This document shows, piece after piece, positions 33,601 through 41,549 of a DNA stretch of 64,000 nt. The position numbers and the translations under genes were made by a program. Origin of the DNA: Pseudomaricurvus alkylphenolicus (lineage in GTDB: Bacteria > Pseudomonadota > Gammaproteobacteria > Pseudomonadales > Cellvibrionaceae); the NCBI RefSeq assembly GCF_011683955.1, contig NZ_JAAQPI010000011.1, positions 62,001-126,000 on the forward strand. The letters are read 5' to 3'. The notes beneath the pieces were generated by a model that did not search any database, was not told the origin of the DNA, and was given only the letters and a program-made list of their open reading frames with translations. How positions within the stretch are numbered: the stretch's first letter is position 1; each line of letters opens with the position of its first letter.

Positions 33601-34390
33601 AGAGGAAGAGAAGATCCGCTTCCGGGATATCCAGGCACAGCCGCGCAAGATTATCAGTTCGCCCACCTGGTCCGGGTTGGAAGATGAGCACGTGTCGTAC
33701 AACGCCGGTTACACCAACGTGCACGAGTTGATTCCCTGGAGGACGCTCACCGGCCGTCAGCAGTTCTATCAGGATCACGAATGGATGCGGGACTTTGGTG
33801 AGACTCAGTGTCTCTATAAGCCGCCGGTCAATCTCAAAACTGTGGCGCCTGTGTTGGGCAAAAAGTCTAATGGCAATACCGAGTTGGTGCTCAATTGGAT
33901 TACCCCGCACCAGAAGTGGGGCATTCACTCCACCTATTCGGACAACCTGTTGATGCTGACCTTGTCACGAGGCGGGCCGATTGTCTGGATCAGTGAGGTG
34001 GACGCCAAAACCGCCGGTATCGAAGACAACGACTGGATCGAGGTGTTTAACGTTAACGGTGCGATTGCAGCGCGGGCCGTTGTTTCCCAGCGTGTCCCTG
34101 AGGGTATGAGCATGATGTACCACGCCCAGGAGCGCATCGTGAACGTACCTGGCAGTGAAGTGACCAAAACCCGCGGTGGTATGCACAACTCGGTGACCCG
34201 GGCAATTATGAAACCCACTCATATGATCGGTGGCTACGCTCAACAGGCCTACGGCTTTAACTACTACGGCACCGTGGGTTGTAACCGCGATGAATTCGTC
34301 ATCGTACGCAAGATGGATAAAGTGGACTGGCTCGACCAGGAGCATGAAGCAGCCCAAACTTATGTTACCGAGCAGGAGGGGGCAAAATAA
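30608..34390 (+). CDS. narG: respiratory membrane-bound nitrate reductase, alpha subunit
   Basis: A protein of 1260 residues, the molybdenum (bis-MGD) catalytic subunit that reduces nitrate to nitrite on the cytoplasmic face. It aligns well with known NarG from the start (MSQFLDKLRFFNV) through VRSTHGVNCTGSCSW, whose His and Cys residues hold the FS0 cluster together with the Cys of RGCPRGAS, to GNCLSFYDWYCDLP, where the Asp binds Mo. A GAGGAT lies before the ATG. It is expressed from the FNR/NarL promoter at 30394-30487 and overlaps narH by one base (TAATG). Confidence 0.97.
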   Translation: MSQFLDKLRFFNVKKQDFAGGHGVTTDEDRSWEEGYRRRWQHDKVVRSTHGVNCTGSCSWKIYVKDGLVTWETQQTDYPRTRPDLPNHEPRGCPRGASYSWYIYSANRLKYPKVRKSLLKLWREARAQHADPVDAWGSIVSDPVKAKSYKSSRGLGGMVRSDWSEVNELIAASNIYTAKTYGPDRVTGFSPIPAMSMVSYAAGARYLSLIGGNCLSFYDWYCDLPPASPQIWGEQTDVPESADWYNSGYIIAWGSNVPQTRTPDAHFFTEVRYKGTKTVAITPDYSEVAKLTDEWVAAKQGTDSAVAMAMGHVILKEFHVDKPSEYFNNYVRTKTDFPYLVKLDQSKEGLVQGRFLRASDLANNLGQENNPEWKTIALDSATNSLISPNGSIGYRWGESSDQRGKWNIEQRDGGNGEEVQLQLSLKGCSDDVAEVLFPYFGGQKHEYDYFNHTEHDQLQARKVPVKKITLADGSEALVATVFDLTLANYGVDNGLDCASCATSFDDDAPYTPAWQEKITGVPRDQIIKIAREFATNADKTHGRSMIIIGAAMNHWYNMDMNYRGVINMLMMCGCVGQSGGGWAHYVGQEKLRPQCGWLPLAFGLDWQRPPRQMNGTSFFYNHADQWRYEKLEMEEVVSPLADKSKWSGSIIDYNTRAERMGWLPSAPQLGTNPLKLCKSAEKMEMDPKDYAVKLLKNGDLKFACEDPDDPQNFPRNLFIWRSNLLGSSGKGHEYMLRHLLGTKHGLQGKDLGESGSKKPEDVTWHDDAPEGKIDLVVTLDFRMSSTCIYSDIVLPTATWYEKDDMNTSDMHPFIHPLSKAVDPVWESRSDWEIFKGIAKRFSELVPGHLGVEKDLVTLPLLHDTPAELAQPDGVKAWWKGECELIPGKTAPNMVVVERDYPNTYNRFTSLGPLMEKLGNGGKGINWNTEEEVDFLGKLNYRHHEEGPHKGRPKIESAIDAAEVILSLAPETNGHVAVKAWEALSKVTGRDHTHLAKPKEEEKIRFRDIQAQPRKIISSPTWSGLEDEHVSYNAGYTNVHELIPWRTLTGRQQFYQDHEWMRDFGETQCLYKPPVNLKTVAPVLGKKSNGNTELVLNWITPHQKWGIHSTYSDNLLMLTLSRGGPIVWISEVDAKTAGIEDNDWIEVFNVNGAIAARAVVSQRVPEGMSMMYHAQERIVNVPGSEVTKTRGGMHNSVTRAIMKPTHMIGGYAQQAYGFNYYGTVGCNRDEFVIVRKMDKVDWLDQEHEAAQTYVTEQEGAK

Positions 34391-35946
34391 TGAAAGTTCG
34401 CGCGCAAATTGGCATGGTGTTGAACCTGGACAAGTGTATTGGTTGTCACACCTGCTCCATCACCTGTAAAAACGTTTGGACCAGTCGCGATGGTGTGGAA
34501 TACGCCTGGTTTAACAATGTGGAATCCAAGCCCGGTGTCGGTTATCCCAAAGAGTGGGAGAATCAGGACAAGTGGAACGGCGGCTGGGTACGCAAGAACG
34601 GCAAGCTGGAACCGCGCCAGGGTAGTAAGCTGCGGGTGTTGGCGAACATTTTCGCCAACCCGGATCTGCCCGAGATCGATGACTACTACGAGCCGTTTGA
34701 CTACGACTACGAGCACCTGCACAACGCGCCCGAGTCGAAGCATCAGCCGGTGGCGCGCCCGCGTTCGCTGGTGACCGGCAAGCGTATGGAGAAAATTCAC
34801 TGGGGCCCCAACTGGGAAGAGATCCTGGGTACCGAGTTCGAAAAGCGCAAGGCCGACAAGAACTTTGACGAGGTGGCGCAGAAGGAAATCTACGGCGAGT
34901 TCGAAAAGACCTTTATGATGTACTTGCCGCGTCTTTGTGAACATTGTCTCAATCCAGCCTGTGTGGCCAGTTGCCCCAGCGGTGCGATCTACAAGCGCGA
35001 AGAAGACGGTATTGTGCTGATCGACCAGGACAAGTGTCGTGGCTGGCGTATGTGTGTTTCCGGTTGCCCCTACAAAAAGATTTACTACAACTGGAAAACC
35101 GGCAAGTCTGAGAAATGTATATTCTGTTACCCACGGATCGAATCCGGGCAGCCCACTGTGTGTTCAGAAACCTGTGTAGGGCGTATTCGCTATTTGGGTG
35201 TGTTGCTTTATGACGCGGACAAAATCGAAACTGCCGCCAGTACCAACCTGGAAAAAGACTTGTACCAGTCTCAGCTGGATATCTTCCTGGACCCCAATGA
35301 TCCGGCCGTCCAACAGGCGGCTCGTGCCGAAGGAATTCCACAGGCGTGGATAGATGCCGCGCAGGAATCACCGGTGTATAAGATGGCGATGGATTGGAAG
35401 GTGGCGTTGCCACTGCACCCTGAATATCGCACTCTGCCCATGGTTTGGTACATCCCGCCCCTGTCTCCGATTCAGAATGCGGCGGAAAAAGGCCATATCG
35501 GCATGGATGGCGTTATCCCTGACCTGAAGTCTCTGCGTATCCCCATTCGCTACCTGGCCAACCTGTTAACTGCCGGTGACGAAGCGCCGGTACTGTCGGC
35601 ACTGGAGCGGATGCTGGCCATGCGTTCCTACAAACGTTCCCAGCAGGTTGACGGCGAGGAAAACCTGGAAGTATTGCAGAAAGCGGGATTGACTCAGCAT
35701 CAGGTGGAGGAAATGTATCGCTATATGGCGATTGCCAATTACGAAGACCGTTTCGTGATTCCAACCAGCCACAAAGCCTATGCCGAGGAAGCCTACAGCA
35801 TGAAGAGCAGCTGTGGTTTCAGCTTTGGTAATGGCTGCAGCGATGGCAACAATGAAACCAGCCTTTTTGGGCACCCTAAGCACGGCTACCGCCAACAGGG
35901 TGAGCTGGCCCGTGAAATCAAAGTGGTTCAGTTGGAGGAAGAGTGA
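34390..35946 (+). CDS. narH: nitrate reductase beta subunit, iron-sulfur
   Basis: A protein of 518 residues carrying electrons from NarI heme to NarG. Cysteine groups CIGCHTCSITC, CEHCLNPACVASC, CRGWRMCVSGC and CIFCYP...CSETC bind three [4Fe-4S] and one [3Fe-4S] cluster; the Trp in CRGWRMC replaces a Cys, which is the signature of the [3Fe-4S] centre. Starts on the last base of the narG stop codon and shares TGATG with narJ, so translation is coupled. Confidence 0.97.
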   Translation: MKVRAQIGMVLNLDKCIGCHTCSITCKNVWTSRDGVEYAWFNNVESKPGVGYPKEWENQDKWNGGWVRKNGKLEPRQGSKLRVLANIFANPDLPEIDDYYEPFDYDYEHLHNAPESKHQPVARPRSLVTGKRMEKIHWGPNWEEILGTEFEKRKADKNFDEVAQKEIYGEFEKTFMMYLPRLCEHCLNPACVASCPSGAIYKREEDGIVLIDQDKCRGWRMCVSGCPYKKIYYNWKTGKSEKCIFCYPRIESGQPTVCSETCVGRIRYLGVLLYDADKIETAASTNLEKDLYQSQLDIFLDPNDPAVQQAARAEGIPQAWIDAAQESPVYKMAMDWKVALPLHPEYRTLPMVWYIPPLSPIQNAAEKGHIGMDGVIPDLKSLRIPIRYLANLLTAGDEAPVLSALERMLAMRSYKRSQQVDGEENLEVLQKAGLTQHQVEEMYRYMAIANYEDRFVIPTSHKAYAEEAYSMKSSCGFSFGNGCSDGNNETSLFGHPKHGYRQQGELAREIKVVQLEEE

Positions 35947-36680
35947 TGGAAGTATTAGCTGTTATCTCCCGCCTGCTGGACTACCCGGGCGAGGATTTGC
36001 AAAAACTGGAAGCGGATATCATTCATATCATCTCCAGTGCTCACATCGACGCCGATCTTAAAGACAAGCTGCTGAAGTTTCTCTGCCAGCGCATGGATCA
36101 GGATCTGCTCGATTGGCAGGCGCAGTACGATGCCATGTTTGAGCGTGGGCGTTCGTTGGGTTTATGGCTGTTCGAACACGTGCACGGTGAATCACGCGAT
36201 CGAGGCCAGGCCATGGTGGATCTGACCGAAAAGTATCGCGAGGCAGGTTTGGAGCTGTCACAACATCAGCTGCCGGATTATATTCCCTTGTTCCTGGAGT
36301 TCCTCTCGACTCAGGGCGAGGACAATGCACGGCAATGGCTGCTGGAGGTGGAGCATATTCTGGCGTTACTGCAATGCCGATTGGAAAAACGCGACAGCGA
36401 TTACGCAGTACTGTTTCAAGCGTTGTTGCGAATTGCCGGTAGCGAACTGGATCTTTCCGAAACCCGCTATCAGGTTTCCGGTGAGAAGCCGGACAATACC
36501 GTAAAGGCGATCGACAAAGAGTGGCAGGAAGAAGAAATTACCTTCGGCGCGCAATCCGCCAGCGATAGCTGCGGACTCAATCGCAAACCCTCGGAATCCC
36601 AGCGTCGGGATCAGGAGGTACCAGTGAACTGGGTGGGTTTTGACATGGCCCCGGCAATCTCAGAAGGAGTGTCACAATGA
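35946..36680 (+). CDS. narJ: nitrate reductase assembly chaperone
   Basis: A protein of 244 residues beginning MEVLAVISRLLDYPGEDL, which is typical of the NarJ/TorD chaperones. It keeps NarGH soluble until molybdenum cofactor is inserted and is not part of the final enzyme. The ATG at 35946 overlaps the narH stop (TGATG); a GTG one codon earlier is the alternative. The C-terminal 60 residues are hydrophilic and less conserved, as usual. Its stop overlaps the narI start (ATGA). Confidence 0.95.
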   Translation: MEVLAVISRLLDYPGEDLQKLEADIIHIISSAHIDADLKDKLLKFLCQRMDQDLLDWQAQYDAMFERGRSLGLWLFEHVHGESRDRGQAMVDLTEKYREAGLELSQHQLPDYIPLFLEFLSTQGEDNARQWLLEVEHILALLQCRLEKRDSDYAVLFQALLRIAGSELDLSETRYQVSGEKPDNTVKAIDKEWQEEEITFGAQSASDSCGLNRKPSESQRRDQEVPVNWVGFDMAPAISEGVSQ

Positions 36681-37360
36681 GCGGCATTAATCATTTTCTT
36701 TTCGGTCTCTTTCCCTATATCGCGCTGACCATTTTTGTATTGGGGTCTCTGGTGCGCTATGACCGCGAACAATACACCTGGAAGACCGGCTCCAGCCAGA
36801 TGCTGGAAAGCAAACAGTTGAGAAAGGGCAGCCTGCCGTTTCACGTTGGCATTATTATGGTGCTGCTGGGGCATTTTGTTGGCCTGTTGACGCCTCATCA
36901 GGTTTGGGATTTCCTGGGTATTACCGCTCCCATGAAGCAGGTGTTCGCCATGGCCATGGGTGGCTTCTTTGGTCTGGTCTGTCTCTATGGCCTGGTGATA
37001 CTGATCAACCGCCGGCTCAACAACGATCGCGTGAGGGCAACCAGTTCCCGCATGGACATTACTCTGTTGTTCCTGCTGTTGGCGCAACTGTTGCTGGGGT
37101 TGATCTCCATTTTTGTTTCCTTCGGTCACTTGGATGGTCAGGAGATGCTTAAGCTGATGAGCTGGGCCCAGAACATTGTCACTCTGGACGGGACCGAAGC
37201 GGCCGCTAGCATTGCTTCAGTGCATATCATCTTTAAGTTGCATGTATTCCTGGGCATGGTTCTGTTTGCGGTGTTTCCATTCAGCCGCCTGGTGCATATC
37301 TGGAGCGTGCCAGTGAAGTACGTCAGCCGTAACTATCAGGTTGTACGGGCCAGGGGGTAA
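36677..37360 (+). CDS. narI: nitrate reductase gamma subunit, cytochrome b
   Basis: A protein of 227 residues with five predicted membrane helices. It oxidises quinol at the periplasmic side and passes electrons through two b hemes to NarH. Heme-ligand histidines are visible in PFHVGII, LLGHFVGLL and the pair in ASVHIIFKLHVF. It overlaps narJ by four bases and is followed after only 6 bp by the isomerase gene. Confidence 0.96.
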   Translation: MSGINHFLFGLFPYIALTIFVLGSLVRYDREQYTWKTGSSQMLESKQLRKGSLPFHVGIIMVLLGHFVGLLTPHQVWDFLGITAPMKQVFAMAMGGFFGLVCLYGLVILINRRLNNDRVRATSSRMDITLLFLLLAQLLLGLISIFVSFGHLDGQEMLKLMSWAQNIVTLDGTEAAASIASVHIIFKLHVFLGMVLFAVFPFSRLVHIWSVPVKYVSRNYQVVRARG

Positions 37361-37366
37361 GCCACG

Positions 37367-38119
37367 ATGATACGAGTGAATGGCATAACCCTGGAGGAAG
37401 AGGCGATACTGCAGGAAATGCAGTATCACCAGGGCGCTGATCAGCGTGAAGCCATGATCAGGGCCGGTGAGTCTCTGGTCATTGGCGAACTGGTTCGCCA
37501 GCGCGCTGCCGAGCTGGGGCTGGAAGCAGGTGCCGACGGCGAGTTTCTGGACGCATTGTTGGATGCAGAAGTCACTGTGCCTGAAGCCAGCGAAGAGGAC
37601 TGCCGCCGTTACTATGAGCAGAATCCCGAGCGGTTTTGCTCCAGCCCCCTGGTGGCCGCGCGGCATATCTTGATTGTCGCCGCCAAGGATGATGAAACCG
37701 AACGATTACAGGCCGAGGATAAGGCAAAGGCCATTCTGGAACAGCTGAAAAACTCGCCGGAGTTGTTTGCGGAACTGGCGCGGCAGCATTCCAGTTGCCC
37801 GTCAAAAGAAACCGGGGGCGAACTCGGGCAGCTGTCACGGGGCCAGACGGTCCCGGAATTTGAGCAGCAGTTGTTTCGCTGTGAGCCCGGGCTAGTGCCC
37901 GATCCCATCCCCAGTCGTTACGGCTTTCATGTCGCCATGGTTGACCAAAAGGTGGATGGGCGACAGCTGCCCTACGAACTGGTCAGTCAGCGCATTCACG
38001 ATTATCTGCATGATCGGGTCAAGCGCAAAGCGGTGGCCCAGTACATCCAGACCTTGATTGCAGAGGCGGATATCGAGGGGTTTGATTTTGAACAGCCTCA
38101 GGGGCCGCTGCTGCAGTAA
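37367..38119 (+). CDS. NifM/parvulin-type peptidyl-prolyl isomerase of the nar operon
   Basis: A protein of 250 residues without a signal peptide, so cytoplasmic. The N-terminal 95 residues are helical; the C-terminal half (AARHILIVAAKDDE, ...PSKETGGELGQLSRGQTVPEFEQQLF and SRYGFHVAMVD) is a parvulin rotamase domain. A PpiC-type gene closes the nar operon in Pseudomonas as well, and it probably helps fold or assemble the nitrate reductase subunits; this is inferred from conservation of position. It is followed by a long hairpin at 38125-38169. Confidence 0.87.
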   Translation: MIRVNGITLEEEAILQEMQYHQGADQREAMIRAGESLVIGELVRQRAAELGLEAGADGEFLDALLDAEVTVPEASEEDCRRYYEQNPERFCSSPLVAARHILIVAAKDDETERLQAEDKAKAILEQLKNSPELFAELARQHSSCPSKETGGELGQLSRGQTVPEFEQQLFRCEPGLVPDPIPSRYGFHVAMVDQKVDGRQLPYELVSQRIHDYLHDRVKRKAVAQYIQTLIAEADIEGFDFEQPQGPLLQ

Positions 38120-38124
38120 TCTCC

Positions 38125-38169
38125 GGTGCCCTGCCTGGCTTATTCAACGAATTAACCAGACAGGGCACC
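38125..38169 (+). terminator. long hairpin at the end of the nar operon
   Basis: GGTGCCCTGCCTGG (38125-38138) and CCAGACAGGGCACC (38156-38169) form a 14-bp stem with one mismatch around a 17-nt loop. It starts 5 bases after the isomerase stop. The 3' flank (agttctatcctttcg) is T-rich but not a clean T run, so it may terminate or protect the nar mRNA. Confidence 0.62.
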
Positions 38170-38239
38170 AGTTCTATCCTTTCGTCTATCGGCCTATCAT
38201 ATTCCTATGCAGTGTCTGTGCAGGGGGTTGATACCGGTT

Positions 38240-38506
38240 ATGCAAAACGACAAGGCTCCGAGCCACGAAAGCCAGGATGCCAAAAACCAAAGCGAATGGG
38301 AGGATCCCAACAACTGGAGCACTATTTACTTCAGTAAGCGCGATTCCAGGTCCACGGTTCCCAAACGTGACCCCCGTCAGGGTTGGACGATCAACTTTGG
38401 TCACCCCAAAGGGGCGGTCTGGATTTATTACCTGTTCCTGTTCTTCTTTATGATCGGATTGATGATTGGTGTGGGTGTCGGTATCGGTATTGAGATACTG
38501 GACTAG
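38240..38506 (+). CDS. small DUF5808-like protein with C-terminal membrane helix
   Basis: A protein of 88 residues from the ATG at 38240 (an ATG at 38207 is possible). WSTIYFSKRDSRSTVPKR and GWTINFGHPKG match the short DUF5808 pattern, followed by one glycine-rich membrane helix (YLFLFFFMIGLMIGVGVGIG). Function of the family is unknown. Its end overlaps the convergent MerR gene by four bases. It is separated from the nar operon by the hairpin at 38125-38169 and may be independent. Confidence 0.62.
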   Translation: MQNDKAPSHESQDAKNQSEWEDPNNWSTIYFSKRDSRSTVPKRDPRQGWTINFGHPKGAVWIYYLFLFFFMIGLMIGVGVGIGIEILD

Positions 38507-38916
38507 TGATTGTCCAGCTCATGAGACGTTCTGCTAACGTGTTTTGTCGTTAACCGTAACAGGCGCCGAAACGTCGGGCACTCCATATGGCTTGGAGCCG
38601 GGCATGCGGCGGCGTGCCGAAGGCCGTTACGCATCGTCGTTAACTGTTTGATTTTCCTGTCCAGTTCATCGGCCTTCCGGGTCAACAATTGCTTGTCGAT
38701 GTCAGGTCCCTGGGGCGTAAACATGGCTCCGATTTCGTCCAGCGAAAACCCGGCGCTGCGCCCCAGCGAAATCAGGGCCAGGCGCTCAAGCACTCCGGAA
38801 TCGAAGGTTCTGCGCAGGCCGTTGCGGCCGTTGGACCTGATTAGACCTTTTTTCTCGTAGTACCGCAAGGTAGAGGGCGGCAGGCCAGACTCCCTGGCAA
38901 CTACGGCGATATCCAT
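38503..38916 (-). CDS. MerR-family transcriptional regulator
   Basis: A protein of 137 residues from the ATG at 38916 (AGGAGA seven bases upstream; the frame continues further upstream without such a site). It has the winged helix-turn-helix (VARESGLPPSTLRYYEKKGLI) and the coiled dimerisation helix (KADELDRKIKQLTTMRNGL). A C-terminal set of cysteines (ACPAPSHMECP) could bind a metal or thiol-reactive agent. It is divergent from thiopurine methyltransferase, whose promoter has the long spacer typical of MerR control. The inducer is unknown; tellurite, selenite or an electrophile are candidates. Confidence 0.82.
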   Translation of the reverse strand: MDIAVVARESGLPPSTLRYYEKKGLIRSNGRNGLRRTFDSGVLERLALISLGRSAGFSLDEIGAMFTPQGPDIDKQLLTRKADELDRKIKQLTTMRNGLRHAAACPAPSHMECPTFRRLLRLTTKHVSRTSHELDNH

Positions 38917-38927
38917 GGCGGCTCTCC

Positions 38928-38958
38928 TTGACTTGAAGTGGACTTTAAGTCGTATGCT
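38928..38958 (+). promoter_or_regulatory. MerR-type promoter with 19-bp spacer for the methyltransferase
   Basis: TTGACT (38928-38933) and TATGCT (38953-38958) are separated by 19 bp instead of 17. The spacer holds a near-perfect palindrome ACTTGAAGT-GG-ACTTTAAGT (38931-38950). Overlong spacers with a central palindrome are the hallmark of MerR-activated promoters. Confidence 0.72.
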
Positions 38959-39040
38959 AACCCTGACACTGCCCCTGGGACAATGGCAAACTGCTGTTCG
39001 AAGGGGGTGATCGATTGTTGACTGATGTTGAGGATGCACT

Positions 39041-39676
39041 ATGGAAGCCGAATTCTGGCATGAGATTTGGGAGAGTAACGAGCTGGGGTTTCACGAATCC
39101 CAGGCCAACCCGATGCTGGTAAAGTATATTGATCAATTGGGGCTTGAGCCGGGCAGCCGCCTGTTTTTGCCCTTGTGTGGCAAAACGCTGGACATCGCCT
39201 GGCTGCTTTCGAAGGGTTTTCGGGTCGCGGGAGCTGAGTTGAGCGAGCTTGCCGTCCAGCAGCTGTTTGAGGAGCTGGGCGTCTCTCCGGAGATCACTGA
39301 AGCAGGCGGAATCGTCCACTATCAAGGCCCCAATATCGACATTTTCCAAGGGGATATCTTCGCGTTGTCCGCAGAACAATTGGGCCCCGTGGATGCAGTC
39401 TATGACCGGGCGGCGCTGGTGGCTCTGCCGGAGGAGATGCGTAGCCGATATACCAGACACCTTATGGAGATAACCTCCTGCCGGCCCCAGTTACTGCTGG
39501 TATTTGATTATGACCAGAACGCGATGGCGGGCCCGCCGTTTTCAATTTCGGAGGCCATGGTCAGGGGGTACTACGATCAGAACTTTGAGATAACCCCTTT
39601 GGACAGCGAACCCGTCAAAGGGAAGTTGAAAGGCCAGTGCGAAGCCCTGGAGCAGGTTTGGCTGCTCCGGGCCTAA
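39041..39676 (+). CDS. tpm: thiopurine S-methyltransferase (Tpm)
   Basis: A protein of 211 residues beginning EFWHEIWESNELGFH, with FLPLCGKTLDIAWLL for S-adenosylmethionine binding, and DAVYDRAALVALP and YDQNAMAGPPFSISE as in bacterial TPMT. Bacterial Tpm methylates thiopurines and can detoxify tellurite and selenite. Divergent from a MerR regulator with a 19-bp-spacer promoter between them, so it should be induced by a toxic compound. Confidence 0.9.
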   Translation: MEAEFWHEIWESNELGFHESQANPMLVKYIDQLGLEPGSRLFLPLCGKTLDIAWLLSKGFRVAGAELSELAVQQLFEELGVSPEITEAGGIVHYQGPNIDIFQGDIFALSAEQLGPVDAVYDRAALVALPEEMRSRYTRHLMEITSCRPQLLLVFDYDQNAMAGPPFSISEAMVRGYYDQNFEITPLDSEPVKGKLKGQCEALEQVWLLRA

Positions 39677-39698
39677 AGGGTCTGCTCCGGATTGGGTG

Positions 39699-40514
39699 CT
39701 AGCCACTCGCGGACGGCTGCATCTGGAAAAACGCCCGGGTGGCGTCGTCGGTGGGGTAAAAGGCCTCGATACGCAGCTCGTCGGTGGTGATGTCCTGTGG
39801 TGTGCCAAAGGTGGATATCACGGAAAACAGGCTCAGGTGCAAGTCACCCAAATCCAGTTCCAAAGGCAATATCGGCAGCAAGGATGAGGACGGGGACGCC
39901 GTAATATGATCCATTTCCGTGAGGCTCAGCAGCTGCTGAATCATGTCTTTTACCTCGCGATCACCCGAGGCGGCTGCGTCCGCCTTGAGTCGCTGCACAA
40001 AGGGCGGTGCGGCCTCCGCCCAGTTACTGATATAGCGCCGAAAGCCCTGTGGATGCAGGGTCATCAGGGCCAGGTTGAGTTCACCGCCGGTACCGATAAA
40101 TTGCGACTGATCAATGCCTTCTCCCAGGGCCATCATCAGACCGGCGGCGTTGTTCTGCATCTTGACGTTCCAGAACCTGTCCAGCACCACTGCTGGTAGC
40201 GGTTCGTGGTTATCCAGTACCTGTTTCAGGGCCTCCAGCACGGGGGCCATGGTGGGGGCATCCAGTTCCGATTCCCGGTAGGCCGGCGCAAAACCGGCCG
40301 CTTGCAGCAGTTTGTTACGTTCGCGCAGTGGAATCTGCAGGGCCTCTGACAACCGCAGTACCATGGTGCGGCTCGGTTGGCTGCGACCGGTTTCCAGCCA
40401 GCTGACGTGTCTTTGGGAAACCTCTGCCGCCAGTGCCAGGTCCAGTTGTGACAACTGGCGGTAGTTGCGCCATTCCCGGCACAGATCGGGGAAGCTGCTG
40501 GCAGCGGATGTCAT
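39699..40514 (-). CDS. XRE-type regulator with MmyB-like ligand-binding domain
   Basis: A protein of 271 residues from the ATG at 40514 (GGAGAG seven bases upstream; a TTG at 40520 is less likely). A helix-turn-helix at about 15-65 (LSQLDLALAAEVSQRHVSWLETGRSQ) is followed by a PAS-like MmyB domain (AVVLDRFWNVKMQNNAAG; LHPQGFRRYISNWAEAA; LSLFSVISTFGTPQDITTDELRIEAFYP). Such proteins sense small hydrophobic ligands. The gene is divergent from a small membrane protein; a perfect 21-bp palindrome between them at 40573-40593 is the likely operator. Confidence 0.85.
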   Translation of the reverse strand: MTSAASSFPDLCREWRNYRQLSQLDLALAAEVSQRHVSWLETGRSQPSRTMVLRLSEALQIPLRERNKLLQAAGFAPAYRESELDAPTMAPVLEALKQVLDNHEPLPAVVLDRFWNVKMQNNAAGLMMALGEGIDQSQFIGTGGELNLALMTLHPQGFRRYISNWAEAAPPFVQRLKADAAASGDREVKDMIQQLLSLTEMDHITASPSSSLLPILPLELDLGDLHLSLFSVISTFGTPQDITTDELRIEAFYPTDDATRAFFQMQPSASG

Positions 40515-40572
40515 GGGCAACTCTCCAGTCCAATGGGGTAGCTGTCAGTATCACCTTGCCACCATCACCATT

Positions 40573-40593
40573 CAATAACCTCTGAGGTTATTG
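40573..40593. promoter_or_regulatory. 21-bp perfect palindrome, likely XRE operator
   Basis: Arms CAATAACCTC and GAGGTTATTG around a single T. It lies 59 bp before the XRE start and 57 bp before the membrane-protein start, so it can control both. Confidence 0.65.
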
Positions 40594-40649
40594 CGGGTAG
40601 TCAGCCGAAGTCGCAGCATAAACCTCGTCATCACTACGAGGAAATCACA

Positions 40650-40949
40650 ATGAAACTCTTCAAACCCATGTTGATACTGCTGTTGCTTCCCTTTGGCCTG
40701 CTTACTTTGTATACGCTTGCGCAGGTGGGTTACCTGGGGATTTTTGACTACCATCGCCATAGCCCGGCGGGCTGGCAGGTGATTGCGGACCTGGTGATAG
40801 CACTACTGCTGGTATTGGTGTGGCTGGTGGCGGATGCCCGCAAAAAAGGCCGTAACCCCTGGCCATGGGTGGTGGCGACATTGTTGACGGGCTCTTTTGG
40901 CCCCCTGTTTTATCTGTTGTTTGACAAGAGTGAAGGCTCGGGAGCCTGA
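40650..40949 (+). CDS. small membrane protein of DUF2834 type
   Basis: A protein of 99 residues with three predicted helices (PMLILLLLPFGLLTLYTLA, ADLVIALLLVLVWLVAD, PWVVATLLTGSFGPLFYLL). The pattern GYLGIF...PAGWQVIADL...DARKKGRNPWPW...GSFGPL fits the DUF2834 family, whose role is unknown. Divergent from the XRE regulator, which probably represses it through the 40573-40593 palindrome. Confidence 0.72.
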   Translation: MKLFKPMLILLLLPFGLLTLYTLAQVGYLGIFDYHRHSPAGWQVIADLVIALLLVLVWLVADARKKGRNPWPWVVATLLTGSFGPLFYLLFDKSEGSGA

Positions 40950-40994
40950 TGGCCTTGCCGTCCCTGTGCCGACGCTTCAAAGACTTTCGGCCGT

Positions 40995-41549
40995 CTATGA
41001 GGCCCCTTCAGGTTGTCCGGATTGAAGGAGCCTCAACAAGGTGCGTCGGATGGCAGCCTCATCGTATTGGTTGTTGGGATCATCCCCGGTTAATCGGAGT
41101 AGCTCTTCGCCCTCCCGGCCATAGAAAATAATCGCTGGAATGCCCAGCAGATTAAAGTGCTCAAACGCCGCCATCATGTTCTCTTGCAAGTGGTAGTGCT
41201 CAAAGGCGGCACCGGATTGTCGCAAAAACGTCTCCGCTTCTGCCAGGGCTTCGTTATCGTCGGTGGGGTCCACATTCAGGGAAACAAAAGTGATGCCCTG
41301 ATCCTTAAACTGCTGGTGAAGGCTCACCATTTCCGGGAAGCGTTCAATACAGGACACGCACCACATGGCCCAGATATCCACCACCAGGACCTGGCTCTGG
41401 TGTTCACGGCGCACTGAGTCCCAGCCGCCAAAATCCACAACCTTCATCAGTTTGGGGGATGCCGGGTTAACCTCTGTCTCCGTATTGTCGGGGCTGTCGC
41501 AGCCAAGTATCGCGGTCAGCGCTGCCGCCAGAAACCATCGGATGATCAT
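40995..41549 (-). CDS. TlpA-like thioredoxin-fold lipoprotein
   Basis: A protein of 184 residues with a lipoprotein signal (lipobox AILGC) and a thioredoxin fold carrying WAMWCVSC, a CxxC active site, then GIPAIIFYGREGEE with the cis-proline. It probably reduces disulphides or hemes on the periplasmic side. It overlaps the upstream redoxin gene by four bases (ATGA), so the two act together, possibly as a peroxide or thiol-repair pair. Confidence 0.8.
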   Translation of the reverse strand: MIIRWFLAAALTAILGCDSPDNTETEVNPASPKLMKVVDFGGWDSVRREHQSQVLVVDIWAMWCVSCIERFPEMVSLHQQFKDQGITFVSLNVDPTDDNEALAEAETFLRQSGAAFEHYHLQENMMAAFEHFNLLGIPAIIFYGREGEELLRLTGDDPNNQYDEAAIRRTLLRLLQSGQPEGAS

